A stretch of DNA of 41,731 nt, taken from the NCBI GenBank assembly GCA_038256935.1, contig JBBSJV010000001.1:1-41731 (forward strand), given 5' to 3'. The position numbers were made by a program, and so were the translations under genes. Under the pieces are notes generated by a model that was not told where the DNA came from, made no database searches, and saw nothing but the letters and a program-made list of their open reading frames with translations. Of the stretch, positions 32,304 to 40,659 are shown piece by piece. Every line of letters begins with the position of its first letter. Within the stretch, counting starts at the first letter, position 1. The DNA comes from JBBSJV01 sp038256935. GTDB taxonomy: Bacteria > Patescibacteriota > JACMRA01.

Positions 32304-33641
32304 CTAATTTGAATCTGTAAAGAAAGAAATCAAAAACCTCCAAAATTGATCTTCATAAAGGCCTTGAGAAGAAGCGGGAATGCTTGTAAAATTATTTTTC
32401 GGGTAATACACACTTATGCCAGAGCTAAAATTAAGGACAGGTCCAGGCTGACTTGATGTAATAGCTTCATTGAGATTAATAATAAGATATTTATCACCTG
32501 TAACTTGTGTATCAATTAGGCTTAATTTGAGCCTATCCAGATCGCTTGAATTAGTCAGATCAAATCTACCTAATAGTAGTTGACTGGTGTTTAAATGAAA
32601 AGTGTCATTGAAGCCAAATTTGTGGCTCAGTAGGCCTTCTTGTAGCCATTTTGGGTATTGATCTAGCCCAGTAGTATCGATATTTAACTGTATATTACTG
32701 GCTTCAAATATTTCTGATTTAAACAAGCTTGGTAGATCAAATTGTTTATCTGAGTTGGTAGCAAAAAAAAAGGTGTGCAAACCAAAAACCTCATCAATTT
32801 CTAGCAGTAATGGGTATAGATTAAGCAGCTTTGGTTGATTGTAATTTACAAATAATACTTCATCATTAAGCTCAATTCTATGCTCTGGATTGTCGGTTGG
32901 AAAGATAGTGTTTGTACTTTGGCTACTGATAATCAGCTCCAATAATTTACTAATTTCTTGAGTGGATTGTAAGGACTGCCAAAAACTAGGTTTGTAGCAA
33001 TCGAGGCTAAGGTAATAATGAGTGCCGTAGTGGATTTTGAGATATTCATCGATAGATAAATACTGCTCATTTTCACTAGCTAGTGTTGGTTCATACATCA
33101 GTCTTGGAAGTAAGCTAAAGTATTGGCTTTTGGTATCAGTAATGGTTGCAATATCAGAAACCGAACCAAGTACGACTTTGGATAAAATGTTATCGTCTTT
33201 TTGGCTTAATTTAGTTTGCAAGCTATTCCAGCAGGAAAGTGCATCGACTGTGGTAGTAAATAAATGCAGGACGACTTTTTCAAAATCTTGATTGGATAAA
33301 CTATCAAGCAGGGCAAAATTTTCGTATTCGCAGTCTATTCCAAGATTCATTATAAGGTGTAAGACTTTGTCTTGGCTGTAGCGGTGGTATTTGTAAGTAG
33401 AGTTACCAGCGTAATCCTTTTCAACCATCTCCAATTCCCCCTCTTGTTGCCACCTGTTTGCTAAAAACTTGGACACAGAAAATTGGCTATCAACTACTCT
33501 CAAGTTTTCTAAAAATATATCAAAACTCTGGTCTTGAGTAATCAGATCTAATTTTAAATGGTCTTGCAGTGACAGAGTAGGGTTAGAGATTATATCTAGT
33601 CCAGTGTCATCAGATGTTACCCACAGATGAAGCTTGTGCAT
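32304..33641 (-). CDS. Uncharacterised protein, possible diverged clostripain (C11) relative
   Basis: The 445-residue soluble product has no signal peptide. Several landmarks follow the order of C11 peptidases: a central KVVLHLFTTT where C11 has its LxxWxHG, then YLSIDEYLKIHYGTHYYL leading to LDCYKPSFWQSLQST (the C11 pattern is DxC-x-M-x-x-x-E), then LLELIISSQS, and late GISVYYPKNN before a WRFLISFF end (C11: GLSIYFP). The His of the catalytic pair is not in its usual HG context. Catalytic activity is doubtful; the resemblance is by eye. Confidence 0.35.
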   Translation of the reverse strand: MHKLHLWVTSDDTGLDIISNPTLSLQDHLKLDLITQDQSFDIFLENLRVVDSQFSVSKFLANRWQQEGELEMVEKDYAGNSTYKYHRYSQDKVLHLIMNLGIDCEYENFALLDSLSNQDFEKVVLHLFTTTVDALSCWNSLQTKLSQKDDNILSKVVLGSVSDIATITDTKSQYFSLLPRLMYEPTLASENEQYLSIDEYLKIHYGTHYYLSLDCYKPSFWQSLQSTQEISKLLELIISSQSTNTIFPTDNPEHRIELNDEVLFVNYNQPKLLNLYPLLLEIDEVFGLHTFFFATNSDKQFDLPSLFKSEIFEASNIQLNIDTTGLDQYPKWLQEGLLSHKFGFNDTFHLNTSQLLLGRFDLTNSSDLDRLKLSLIDTQVTGDKYLIINLNEAITSSQPGPVLNFSSGISVYYPKNNFTSIPASSQGLYEDQFWRFLISFFTDSN

Positions 33642-33680
33642 GTATTAATTATACTCTACAAACATAGATTTGGCTAGTCC

Positions 33681-35126
33681 TTATCTCAGAAAATCCTGCA
33701 AGCTATCAAGTAGAGCTTGAGTAAACCAATTTACTCTCTCAGTGTAGTTTGTAAACTCATCAAAAGAGCTGCCTCCAGGGCTAAATAGAATGCTTAGTTG
33801 AGTGTCATGGGTTTGGGATTGTAGCCACGAAGTAAGTTCAGTTTCCCATTTTTCTTGATCTTTTAATAATCCCTGACCGCTTAAGGGGTGGCCTGTGAGT
33901 TTGGAAATCGTCCCGCCAACTGTACCAAATAAATTAACCCCCACCAATTGTTTGGAAAAAGTTTGGAATTGAGTTTGCAGATTTTCCAGCTCACCTCCTT
34001 TGTCTATCCCGCACATTATCAGCCATAAATTATCTCCAAGTGAAGCAACGGTAGAGATGGCAGCTGCTACGGCATCGGGTTCGGTTGCATATCCATCGTC
34101 GATGATTTTGAGCTGGATTTTGGCTCCGTTACTATTTATAATTTCCCTATCCAGTAGGATTTGTTGCCTGTGATCAAGACCTTTGAAAAGATTCAAAGTA
34201 GTTTGCAAAGTGGCTTGATTTTTTTCTAAATACTCGATTATTTCAGACTCGTTGAAATTTCCTTGAGTCATGGCAAGGACTGAAAGTGCTAAGGCTGAGT
34301 TTTGGATGAAATGATTTCCTGGACATGGAAGGATAAACAGTTGACTAACTGAGTCTGTGATTTGATTATCAACGTTGATACCTTTATTTAAACTATCTAG
34401 GTTTTGGGTTCTTGAAACAACTGGGTTTGTGAAAACTAAATGATCATGTTGGTTTTGATTCACAAAAATCTGATCTTTACTGTTCCAGTATTCTTGGGGG
34501 CTTGCGTGTTGGTCCTGATGATCTACGTAATAATTAGTAATGACTGAAAGGTGAGGGGAGATTTTACTATAACCTAGATCTTGTAGTTGAAATGAGGATA
34601 GCTCAATAACAATCCATTCGTGGCTACTTGGTTGCCAATGCAGATCGCTCCATAAAGAATAGGGGCTGATACCTGTGGTGTTTCCAACGTAATGAGAGCT
34701 GTGATTAGCTAGAGATTTGAGTAGATGATCGGTAAGACTGGAGGTAGTGCTTTTACCTTTTGTGCCTGTGATCCCGATAATATTATCTTTGAATCTATCT
34801 ATAAACCAAGTAAGAGATGAAACAACCTTATCCTGTCCATAATTTTCTCTAAATTCTTTTAATTCAGGCAAATTGGACCAAATCCCTGGAGCTTTGATAA
34901 TCAGATCAGGGTTGTGGTCTAAAGCCAAGCGTAAGTAATTAGCACCTCCAAAGTATTGAACGTTAGATGCAATGTTTTCAGGTCTAATTGGTTTTTGATC
35001 AGCTATTAATATCAGCTCGCTCGGGTAATTTATTACTTCACTAAGCCAATTATAAAAACCAGAAAGCTCTGAACCAAAGCCTAATAATAGCAGTTTTTGA
35101 TCGTGGTGCTCTAAAATGTTTTGCAT
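33681..35126 (-). CDS. murD: UDP-N-acetylmuramoylalanine--D-glutamate ligase
   Basis: The 481 residues have the Mur ligase order: an N-terminal Rossmann-like domain (LLLLGFGSELSGF), an ATP-binding P-loop GTKGKST at 121-127, the central HLSVITNYYVDHQDQH with its Mg ligand region, and a C-terminal domain beginning HRQQILLDREI and containing DDGYATEPDAVAAA. It adds D-Glu to UDP-MurNAc-L-Ala. It stands apart from other cell-wall genes. A peptidoglycan wall is therefore likely. Confidence 0.93.
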   Translation of the reverse strand: MQNILEHHDQKLLLLGFGSELSGFYNWLSEVINYPSELILIADQKPIRPENIASNVQYFGGANYLRLALDHNPDLIIKAPGIWSNLPELKEFRENYGQDKVVSSLTWFIDRFKDNIIGITGTKGKSTTSSLTDHLLKSLANHSSHYVGNTTGISPYSLWSDLHWQPSSHEWIVIELSSFQLQDLGYSKISPHLSVITNYYVDHQDQHASPQEYWNSKDQIFVNQNQHDHLVFTNPVVSRTQNLDSLNKGINVDNQITDSVSQLFILPCPGNHFIQNSALALSVLAMTQGNFNESEIIEYLEKNQATLQTTLNLFKGLDHRQQILLDREIINSNGAKIQLKIIDDGYATEPDAVAAAISTVASLGDNLWLIMCGIDKGGELENLQTQFQTFSKQLVGVNLFGTVGGTISKLTGHPLSGQGLLKDQEKWETELTSWLQSQTHDTQLSILFSPGGSSFDEFTNYTERVNWFTQALLDSLQDFLR

Positions 35127-35180
35127 TTTTTTACTAAAGGTGATTTATGATAATTTGTAAATAACCCCATCAATTCAAAG

Positions 35181-36155
35181 CTAGTTCCTATTTGGTGTAA
35201 TCTGTACAGTGTTTCCTGAATTGGAACTTGGCACGTCGCCTACATTTGCTCTGACAAAGTAAATTATCATTTGAACTATTGTGGCTGCAAGTAGGGTAAT
35301 GACTAAGCCGATTACAGCATTTTTGATAGCTTCTTTAGCTTTTTCTACTTGTTTCTCATCACCATTTGAAGTCATCCAGTAATAGCCCCCAAGGACAAAG
35401 AAGAATACGGCAATTACAGAAGAAAGTGGTATCAAAAATCCATTTATGACAGTGACTGCAAGGCCTAATATTCCATCAATCTGGACTCCAAATTCATCTC
35501 CACCGGCACCTAATACATCTTGGACAAAGCCAGTGATTGCAAAAGCAAGTAAGATTACTACAAGGCCAGTGACTCCAGCTTTGACAGTATCTAAACCATC
35601 TTTTTGATCACCAGGAAGACCTGCAAACATATATTTGTACCCACCCCAAATGATTACCAGCACTGCAACGACCGATGACAAAGGAAGTAAGATACCTCTG
35701 ATAATATCATCTTCGATTAATGAGGTAATGCCATCAACATTAAAACCATCTTCAGTAACAGCTCCCCCAATAATCTCTCTAATGAATCCTGCAGATAAAA
35801 CGATTACTAAACCAATTGCTCCAGAGATAATGGCTTGTTTTCCAGCCGCGGTATCTCCAGTAAAACCACCAAAAAAGTACTGATAACCTCCCCATATAAA
35901 GACAAGGGTAGCCAGTATTCCTGAGATCCCTATTGCAAAACTGATTAATTGATCTACTAAAGCATTATCCTCACTACACCCTGCTTGAGAAGAAAACACA
36001 CATTCAACACCCAAGATATTCAAATCACTAATAGTTTGAGCCTGAACCTGTACAGAAGCTATTGTTAAAGCAAAACTCAGCATGAAGAAAAAAGCCAAAA
36101 ATGATTTTAGATTTGGTGTCATTAATTGATTGAGTTTGGTAAATAATTTGATCAT
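35181..36155 (-). CDS. Triple-unit VirB2/TrbC-like membrane protein
   Basis: The 324-residue product has a signal-like N-terminal helix ending near VQAQT, then three copies of a two-helix unit. Each unit has a hydrophobic helix ending WGGYQYFFGG (88-97), WGGYKYMFAG (170-179) or LGGYYWMTSNGD (255-266). A polar turn follows, then a second helix starting K-x-A-I/G-x-x-A/G-x-x-G-L-V-I. This is the TrbC/VirB2 pilin-like pattern common in CPR, normally present once per protein. Starts 1 bp after the stop of a single-unit protein. Probable link to type IV secretion or pili; role unproven. Confidence 0.7.
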   Translation of the reverse strand: MIKLFTKLNQLMTPNLKSFLAFFFMLSFALTIASVQVQAQTISDLNILGVECVFSSQAGCSEDNALVDQLISFAIGISGILATLVFIWGGYQYFFGGFTGDTAAGKQAIISGAIGLVIVLSAGFIREIIGGAVTEDGFNVDGITSLIEDDIIRGILLPLSSVVAVLVIIWGGYKYMFAGLPGDQKDGLDTVKAGVTGLVVILLAFAITGFVQDVLGAGGDEFGVQIDGILGLAVTVINGFLIPLSSVIAVFFFVLGGYYWMTSNGDEKQVEKAKEAIKNAVIGLVITLLAATIVQMIIYFVRANVGDVPSSNSGNTVQITPNRN

Positions 36156-36156
36156 A

Positions 36157-36678
36157 TTATATTAAAAATTCACTTAGATCAGCCCCTGTAATTGCTCCTT
36201 CTGGATCCAAGAAACCTAAGATTAAAAAGATTATGAAATAAAAAGAAATTATCATGAAAAATCCAATTGCCGAGTTTGTCAGCCATTTTTTTGCATTACT
36301 AACCTGGCTTTGATCAATTCCTCCATACATATACATTAGACCAGACCCAATCAAAACAGGGGTGATAAGATAAAAAGCAAAAGCCACAATCAGTCCATAA
36401 GCCCTAATGAATAAAGTAGGCAAAAAAGATAAAGGCAATGCTTGAGGGGTTCCATCATCATTTAGTGTGCAGCTTTGAGGAATAATAGGTAAAAATGCTC
36501 CAGGAGCTGCAAAATCATACCACTTGATTTTTTTTAATTTAAAATCCCCCTCACACTCAGCCGTTTGAGCAAAACCAGAGATACTAATAATACTCATCAG
36601 AGTTATCAAAATCCCAACTACCACCACTAGCTTCGTCAAAAGACTACTAAGATTAAATCTTACAAAAATTTCAGTCAT
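36157..36678 (-). CDS. Single-unit VirB2/TrbC-like membrane protein
   Basis: The 173-residue product has a signal helix (about 15-37), an external Cys-containing segment (ECEGDF, SCTLND) and two further helices around LMYMYGGIDQSQVSNAKKWL, the VirB2-like G-G turn followed by K-x-A-K-K/W. It heads a two-gene operon with the triple-unit protein. A strong promoter lies 18 bp upstream of its start. Confidence 0.65.
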   Translation of the reverse strand: MTEIFVRFNLSSLLTKLVVVVGILITLMSIISISGFAQTAECEGDFKLKKIKWYDFAAPGAFLPIIPQSCTLNDDGTPQALPLSFLPTLFIRAYGLIVAFAFYLITPVLIGSGLMYMYGGIDQSQVSNAKKWLTNSAIGFFMIISFYFIIFLILGFLDPEGAITGADLSEFLI

Positions 36679-36695
36679 GATCTTCTTTATATTAT

Positions 36696-36724
36696 AGTAT
36701 ACGATATAAAAAAACTTAGGTCAA
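36696..36724 (-). promoter_or_regulatory. Sigma70-type promoter of the VirB2-like operon
   Basis: Minus strand: TTGACC, exactly 17 bp, TATACT. The -10 box ends 17 bp before the ATG at 36678, so the leader would be about 10 nt and contains only AAGAAG, not a full Shine-Dalgarno. Confidence 0.6.
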
Positions 36725-36783
36725 CGAAAATCACTTGACGAAGCGGGTAAAGCAACCTTGGATTCGTAAGTTAGATTATATTT

Positions 36784-38043
36784 ATGGCTATTGTTGTTTC
36801 ACTTTCAAGCAGATGGATACTTGACTCCCGTGGTTTACCAACCGTTACATGTACTTTAGTACTAGATCAGCAGGGCAAAAAAACTATAGGAACTGCAAGT
36901 GTACCGAGTGGAGCTTCTACTGGAACTTACGAAGCACTTGAGCTTAGAGATGGGGGGAAGGATTTTCATGGAAAAGGCGTCAATACCGCTGTTGATAATG
37001 TGCTTTATAAGATCGGGGATCAGATTCTTAGTAGAGAATTTAATACAGCTTTGGAACTAGATAAATATATATTAGGATTAGATCAATCCGAGAATAAAAG
37101 CGAGCTTGGAGCTAACGCAATTTTGGCAGTATCTATGGCAGCTCATAGAGCCTTTGCAAATTTGTACGGACTGGAGCTATGGCAGTACTTACGCCGGCTT
37201 TATTTCAGTGGTCTTCCAGCAGTCAATAAATTTCCAAGATTGATGTGCAATGTTGTTAATGGTGGAGTACATGCTGATAGTGGCCTGGAAATCCAAGAGT
37301 TTATGATAGTGCCAAACTCCAGAGAAATTGAAAAAGACGTTCAAATTGCAAGTGAGATCTACCACAATCTCAAAAAAATGCTCGCAAAAGACGGGCACAG
37401 CGTTTCATTAGGCGATGAAGGAGGGTTTGCTCCTCATATCAGGACTACCAAAGAAGTGCTAACTTACCTGCAACAGGCAATTGAAACAGCAGGCTATACT
37501 TCTCTTGACTGTGATTTAGCTATGGATTGTGCAGCTAGTGAATTCTATAACAGCGAAAAACAGATCTATACAGTCGATGGGCAACCATTTTCACAAACTA
37601 AACTAGTAGAATTTTATAAAAATCTTAAAGAAAACTTTAATCTTATTTCAATTGAAGATGCTTTTGCTGAAGATGACTTATTAGGGTGGGAGCTTCTTAC
37701 TGAATCCTTGGGTCAGAAATTACATTTGATAGGAGATGACTTGTTCGTAACTAATCCTGTTAGATTTCAAAAATTAGGAGTTGAAGAAGGTCTTGGAAAT
37801 GGAGTCCTAATTAAACTAAATCAAATTGGTAGTGTGAGTGAGACCTGCGAGGTGATAAATGCTGCTAAAGACAATAACTTCATCACAATTGTAAGCCATA
37901 GAAGCGGGGAAACAACTGATGACTTCATCTCAGATCTGGCAGTTGCAAGTCAAAGTGAATACATCAAATTAGGAGCTCCAGCAAGGGGGGAGAGAGTTGC
38001 TAAATACAATAGATTATTGGAAATTAAAGAGAATTTAAGCTAA
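36784..38043 (+). CDS. eno: Enolase
   Basis: The 419-residue product is complete. It has WILDSRGLPTV near the start, ASVPSGASTGTYEALELRD (the mobile loop), the acid GDEGGFAPH (E in the catalytic dyad), metal-binding acids in SIEDAFAEDD and GDDLFVTN, the catalytic Lys in LIKLNQIGS, and SHRSGETTDD. It interconverts 2-phosphoglycerate and phosphoenolpyruvate. Its stop codon overlaps the next ATG by 1 bp (TAATG), so the downstream interrupted gene was coupled to it. Confidence 0.97.
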   Translation: MAIVVSLSSRWILDSRGLPTVTCTLVLDQQGKKTIGTASVPSGASTGTYEALELRDGGKDFHGKGVNTAVDNVLYKIGDQILSREFNTALELDKYILGLDQSENKSELGANAILAVSMAAHRAFANLYGLELWQYLRRLYFSGLPAVNKFPRLMCNVVNGGVHADSGLEIQEFMIVPNSREIEKDVQIASEIYHNLKKMLAKDGHSVSLGDEGGFAPHIRTTKEVLTYLQQAIETAGYTSLDCDLAMDCAASEFYNSEKQIYTVDGQPFSQTKLVEFYKNLKENFNLISIEDAFAEDDLLGWELLTESLGQKLHLIGDDLFVTNPVRFQKLGVEEGLGNGVLIKLNQIGSVSETCEVINAAKDNNFITIVSHRSGETTDDFISDLAVASQSEYIKLGAPARGERVAKYNRLLEIKENLS

Positions 38044-38528
38044 TGGCTGAGTTAGTATTAGATAAAGCTACTGAAGTAGTTAATTTTGCAAATCTAGATT
38101 TTATAATACAACAGATTCGTTTGAATTTAAATATAGACTCCATTATTGTGGGAGATTGTCTAGCTTTAAATCTAAAAAGTGATAATTATATTGATATTTA
38201 TGGAAATGATCATCATGTTTGTGATTTTAAATGCAACTTCGAGTTCTGGAGCAGTGGAGATAATCAAAAAGAGAAAGTAGTATTTGCTTTGTTAAAATTT
38301 TTATACTTCTTGAGTACTGAAAATCATTCTTTAGGAGCTCTCTATAAAATTTCATATACAGGAAATTCTGCATCTTCGTTATGGTTGAGTAAAGTATAAG
38401 GAGGTTTTTATGCTGGAAATTTAGATAAAACTGGTAGTTTTTATTTGCAATTCACTTCTAGAGATATTGATTCTATGATCGACTGTCTTAAGACTCAACT
38501 GAATAAAGAATCACTTTTAAAGCTATAG
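38043..38528 (+). pseudogene. Hypothetical gene interrupted by an in-frame TAA
   Basis: From the ATG overlapping the enolase stop, 118 codons run to TAA at 38397-38399. The same frame then stays open for 42 more codons (GGFYAGNLDKTGSFYLQ and on) to TAG 38528, with coding-like composition. The natural product would be about 161 residues. No start codon begins the second part in frame. Either a nonsense mutation, an assembly error, or a shorter functional protein of 118 residues. No family recognised. Confidence 0.55.
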
Positions 38529-38585
38529 TTTACTTGACCAAAGTAGAAAATTATATATTGTTACTGTAAATTGTAATATTAATTT

Positions 38586-39146
38586 ATGGGACTATTATAC
38601 GGTTTACTATTTAACATAATCACTTTTCCAGGAATCATCTCAAGAAGATTTACTACAAACATATTATTAAGTGCGTTTACAAAGGGTAAGCCTGATCCAT
38701 ATGTAGAAAAAGAAAACCTAAACAAGGAAGAGAAACAAGAAGATTTTAAACAATACATCAAGGCTAAATATACAGCCAGAATTGCTCTTATTATAACCAT
38801 CGTACCTTTGATTTCTCAAACTCTTCTGACTATCGTCTTTGCCTGTTTTAGCGCCTGGGCTTTACTTTCAGGAGGGGATGAGGAGGGAGCCATGATGAGT
38901 AATGTTGTATTATTCATGAATTATTTGAGTTTGTCTTTTGGTGTCCATGCCCTACCTAGTAAATTTGATATCCAAATCTTTAGAGCATTTAAAGATGAAT
39001 ACACTGGTTTTAAAGCCTTTACTTTAGAGTTTTTTAAAATTGTATTTATTGTAGTAAATTACCTAAAAGCTGTCTGGATCGATTTGTTTTACGCTGTTAT
39101 TATCTGGTTTATTGCAACAGAAGTTTTCAAGTCTATACTGGGTTAA
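38586..39146 (+). CDS. Membrane protein resembling an M50-like metalloprotease family but without HExxH
   Basis: The 186-residue product has about four hydrophobic segments. It opens with LLFNIITFPGIISRRFTTNI, where related membrane metalloprotease-like proteins have FPGxxxHExxH. It also has LSLSFGVHALPSKFDIQIF, which matches their conserved 'hAFPSxxD' segment. The HExxH is replaced by ISRRFTT, so it would be catalytically dead. The relationship is recalled by pattern, not searched. Ends about 95 bp before tRNA-Arg(TCG). Confidence 0.45.
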   Translation: MGLLYGLLFNIITFPGIISRRFTTNILLSAFTKGKPDPYVEKENLNKEEKQEDFKQYIKAKYTARIALIITIVPLISQTLLTIVFACFSAWALLSGGDEEGAMMSNVVLFMNYLSLSFGVHALPSKFDIQIFRAFKDEYTGFKAFTLEFFKIVFIVVNYLKAVWIDLFYAVIIWFIATEVFKSILG

Positions 39147-39242
39147 GGTCCTAGATTTAAAGCCATTTAAATAGATCAAAAATCTATCTGAAAGCAAATA
39201 CAGTTTTGACAAAATAGATGATCTAGATTGTAGTGATATTAC

Positions 39243-39320
39243 GCATTCGTAGCTCAGTTGGATTAGAGCGTCTGGTTTCGGCCCAGAAGGTCGTGGGTTC
39301 AAGTCCTGCCGGGTGCACCA
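39243..39320 (+). tRNA. tRNA-Arg (anticodon TCG)
   Basis: A 78-nt cloverleaf with encoded CCA. Acceptor GCATTCG pairs with CGGGTGC (two G-T pairs), the anticodon stem is TCTGG/CCAGA with loop TTTCGGC giving TCG, and the T arm is GTGGG-TTCAAGT-CCTGC. The body closely resembles tRNA-Arg(GCG) at 9082. Confidence 0.94.
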
Positions 39321-39340
39321 TTAGTTTAAAATTAATATTC

Positions 39341-39363
39341 TCGCCATTTTGGCGGGTTTTTTG
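39341..39363 (+). terminator. Rho-independent terminator after tRNA-Arg(TCG)
   Basis: Hairpin TCGCCA-TTT-TGGCGG followed by a T run, 20 bp beyond the CCA end. Confidence 0.8.
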
Positions 39364-39437
39364 TTGGATAATTTGCACTTTTTAGTTTTAGACAGTTTCC
39401 TAAAAATATGATTTAATTGGATAAATTTATAAACCAT

Positions 39438-39758
39438 ATGGATGAGTTTGCTAGAAGAAATGGATCAGAAACTACAAGTTAAATCAATAGTCCACGAGAA
39501 AAAAGGGAAGCAGCAGCTTTGGTAAATACATGTAGTCGTTATAACATGTTTTTTATGCTTAACTTTTCTGAGTCAGATGCAATTAAGGTTTGTCCTACGG
39601 ATTTCGAATATGAAAGAGGTAGGCGGGGGTTGGCAAATAGTAGAGAAGTGTATCTTTCTCTAATAAAAGTTAAAATTTGTGAAAATCTTGTGAAAATAGG
39701 TTTGCTTAGAGAGCTTAAGCAAGAGGGGGGCATACTGCAAGTAAGCGGTGAGAGATAA
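39438..39758 (+). pseudogene. Small hypothetical gene interrupted by an in-frame TAA
   Basis: The ATG at 39438 starts MDEFARRNGSETTS, then TAA at 39480-39482. The same frame continues INSPREKREAAALVNTCSRY for 92 further codons to TAA 39758. The joined frame would code about 106 residues. The second part alone has only a TTG (39519) or a late ATG (39546) to start from. The reading is a nonsense mutation or assembly error in a small gene; a short TTG-started protein is the alternative. Confidence 0.5.
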
Positions 39759-39779
39759 CAAATTGATAAAGCTTTTGAA

Positions 39780-40503
39780 ATGGCAGAAAATATTGTTGAT
39801 AATGATCCTTTGATAGTAGATCTTCAGAGCCGTGCAAAACAAGCAGAAATGCTAAATAAAATAAGTGAGATAATCGATGCTATACTTGATCCCATATATG
39901 AGGAAATAATGAGTAGTGAAGCAGCTGAGGATGTAGAGACTCTAAACGAAACTTCTTTTATAGAATTCAACTTATTTAAGAAACATCCTTGGTGGCTGGT
40001 TGAATATGCTTTGATTGAGGGTTTTGCAAATAAAGACAAAGCTCCATATAGCGATAATATATTATCTGATTGGCAGAAACAGTTGCTATTTAGAATTCGT
40101 AATCAAATCAGAGAAGATATTGGAATCCAAACCCTGGCTGATATGCAAGAAGCTCACAAGATTTCCATACTACGCTATGGATTTATTATCAGTTATAGAT
40201 TTAAATACTTGGTAGAACCAGTTGACTCAAACCTTTACGAACACAATTTTAGTGGGAAAAATTTTGCCAAGAAACAACATCTATTATTTGAAGACATAGA
40301 TGAGAATAAAGACATGATTTGGTCCAATATCGTACAATGCAGCACTCGCAGCCAAATTAATTCCTGAAGAAATTGTTTTTTACTACCAATACAAAAATCT
40401 TGAACTTACTGGGATCAAAAGAGAGAGTCATAATGATCCAAAAATAGGACCTTTAAATTACCTATTTGAAGAAATTGTAAAAAATCTATCTCTACAATCA
40501 TAA
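39780..40503 (+). pseudogene. Hypothetical gene with a frameshift near its 3' end
   Basis: The first 179 or so residues (an acidic helical protein with KKHPWWLVEYALIEGFANKD) read well. After about 40318 the frame degenerates to QCSTRSQINS and stops at TGA 40367. The +1 frame becomes strongly coding there (SYNAALAAKLIPEEIVFYYQ and on, to KNLSLQS) and ends at TAA 40503. One extra base between 40318 and 40365 explains this. The intact product would be about 240 residues. No family recognised. Confidence 0.65.
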
Positions 40504-40659
40504 AAATACGATTATTTATACACTGCTAGGCCTAATACCAAACTACCTCTTGCCAACCCGCAAAAACTAAGCTAAAATCATAGTACTTTAACAGGCTGTG
40601 CAAAGGTGGTTAAAGGTTTAAAAAAGCAAATACAAGCTGATAAAACAAAAACACATACA

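Noticed and set aside
38400..38424. A gene starting after a strong Shine-Dalgarno (AGGAGG, then ATG at 38410)
   Set aside because: That frame stops after four codons; the coding-like frame here is the continuation of the upstream gene.
39243..39320. Integrated element at tRNA-Arg(TCG) with a duplicated attachment site
   Set aside because: No second copy of the tRNA 3' end and no integrase are visible in the window.
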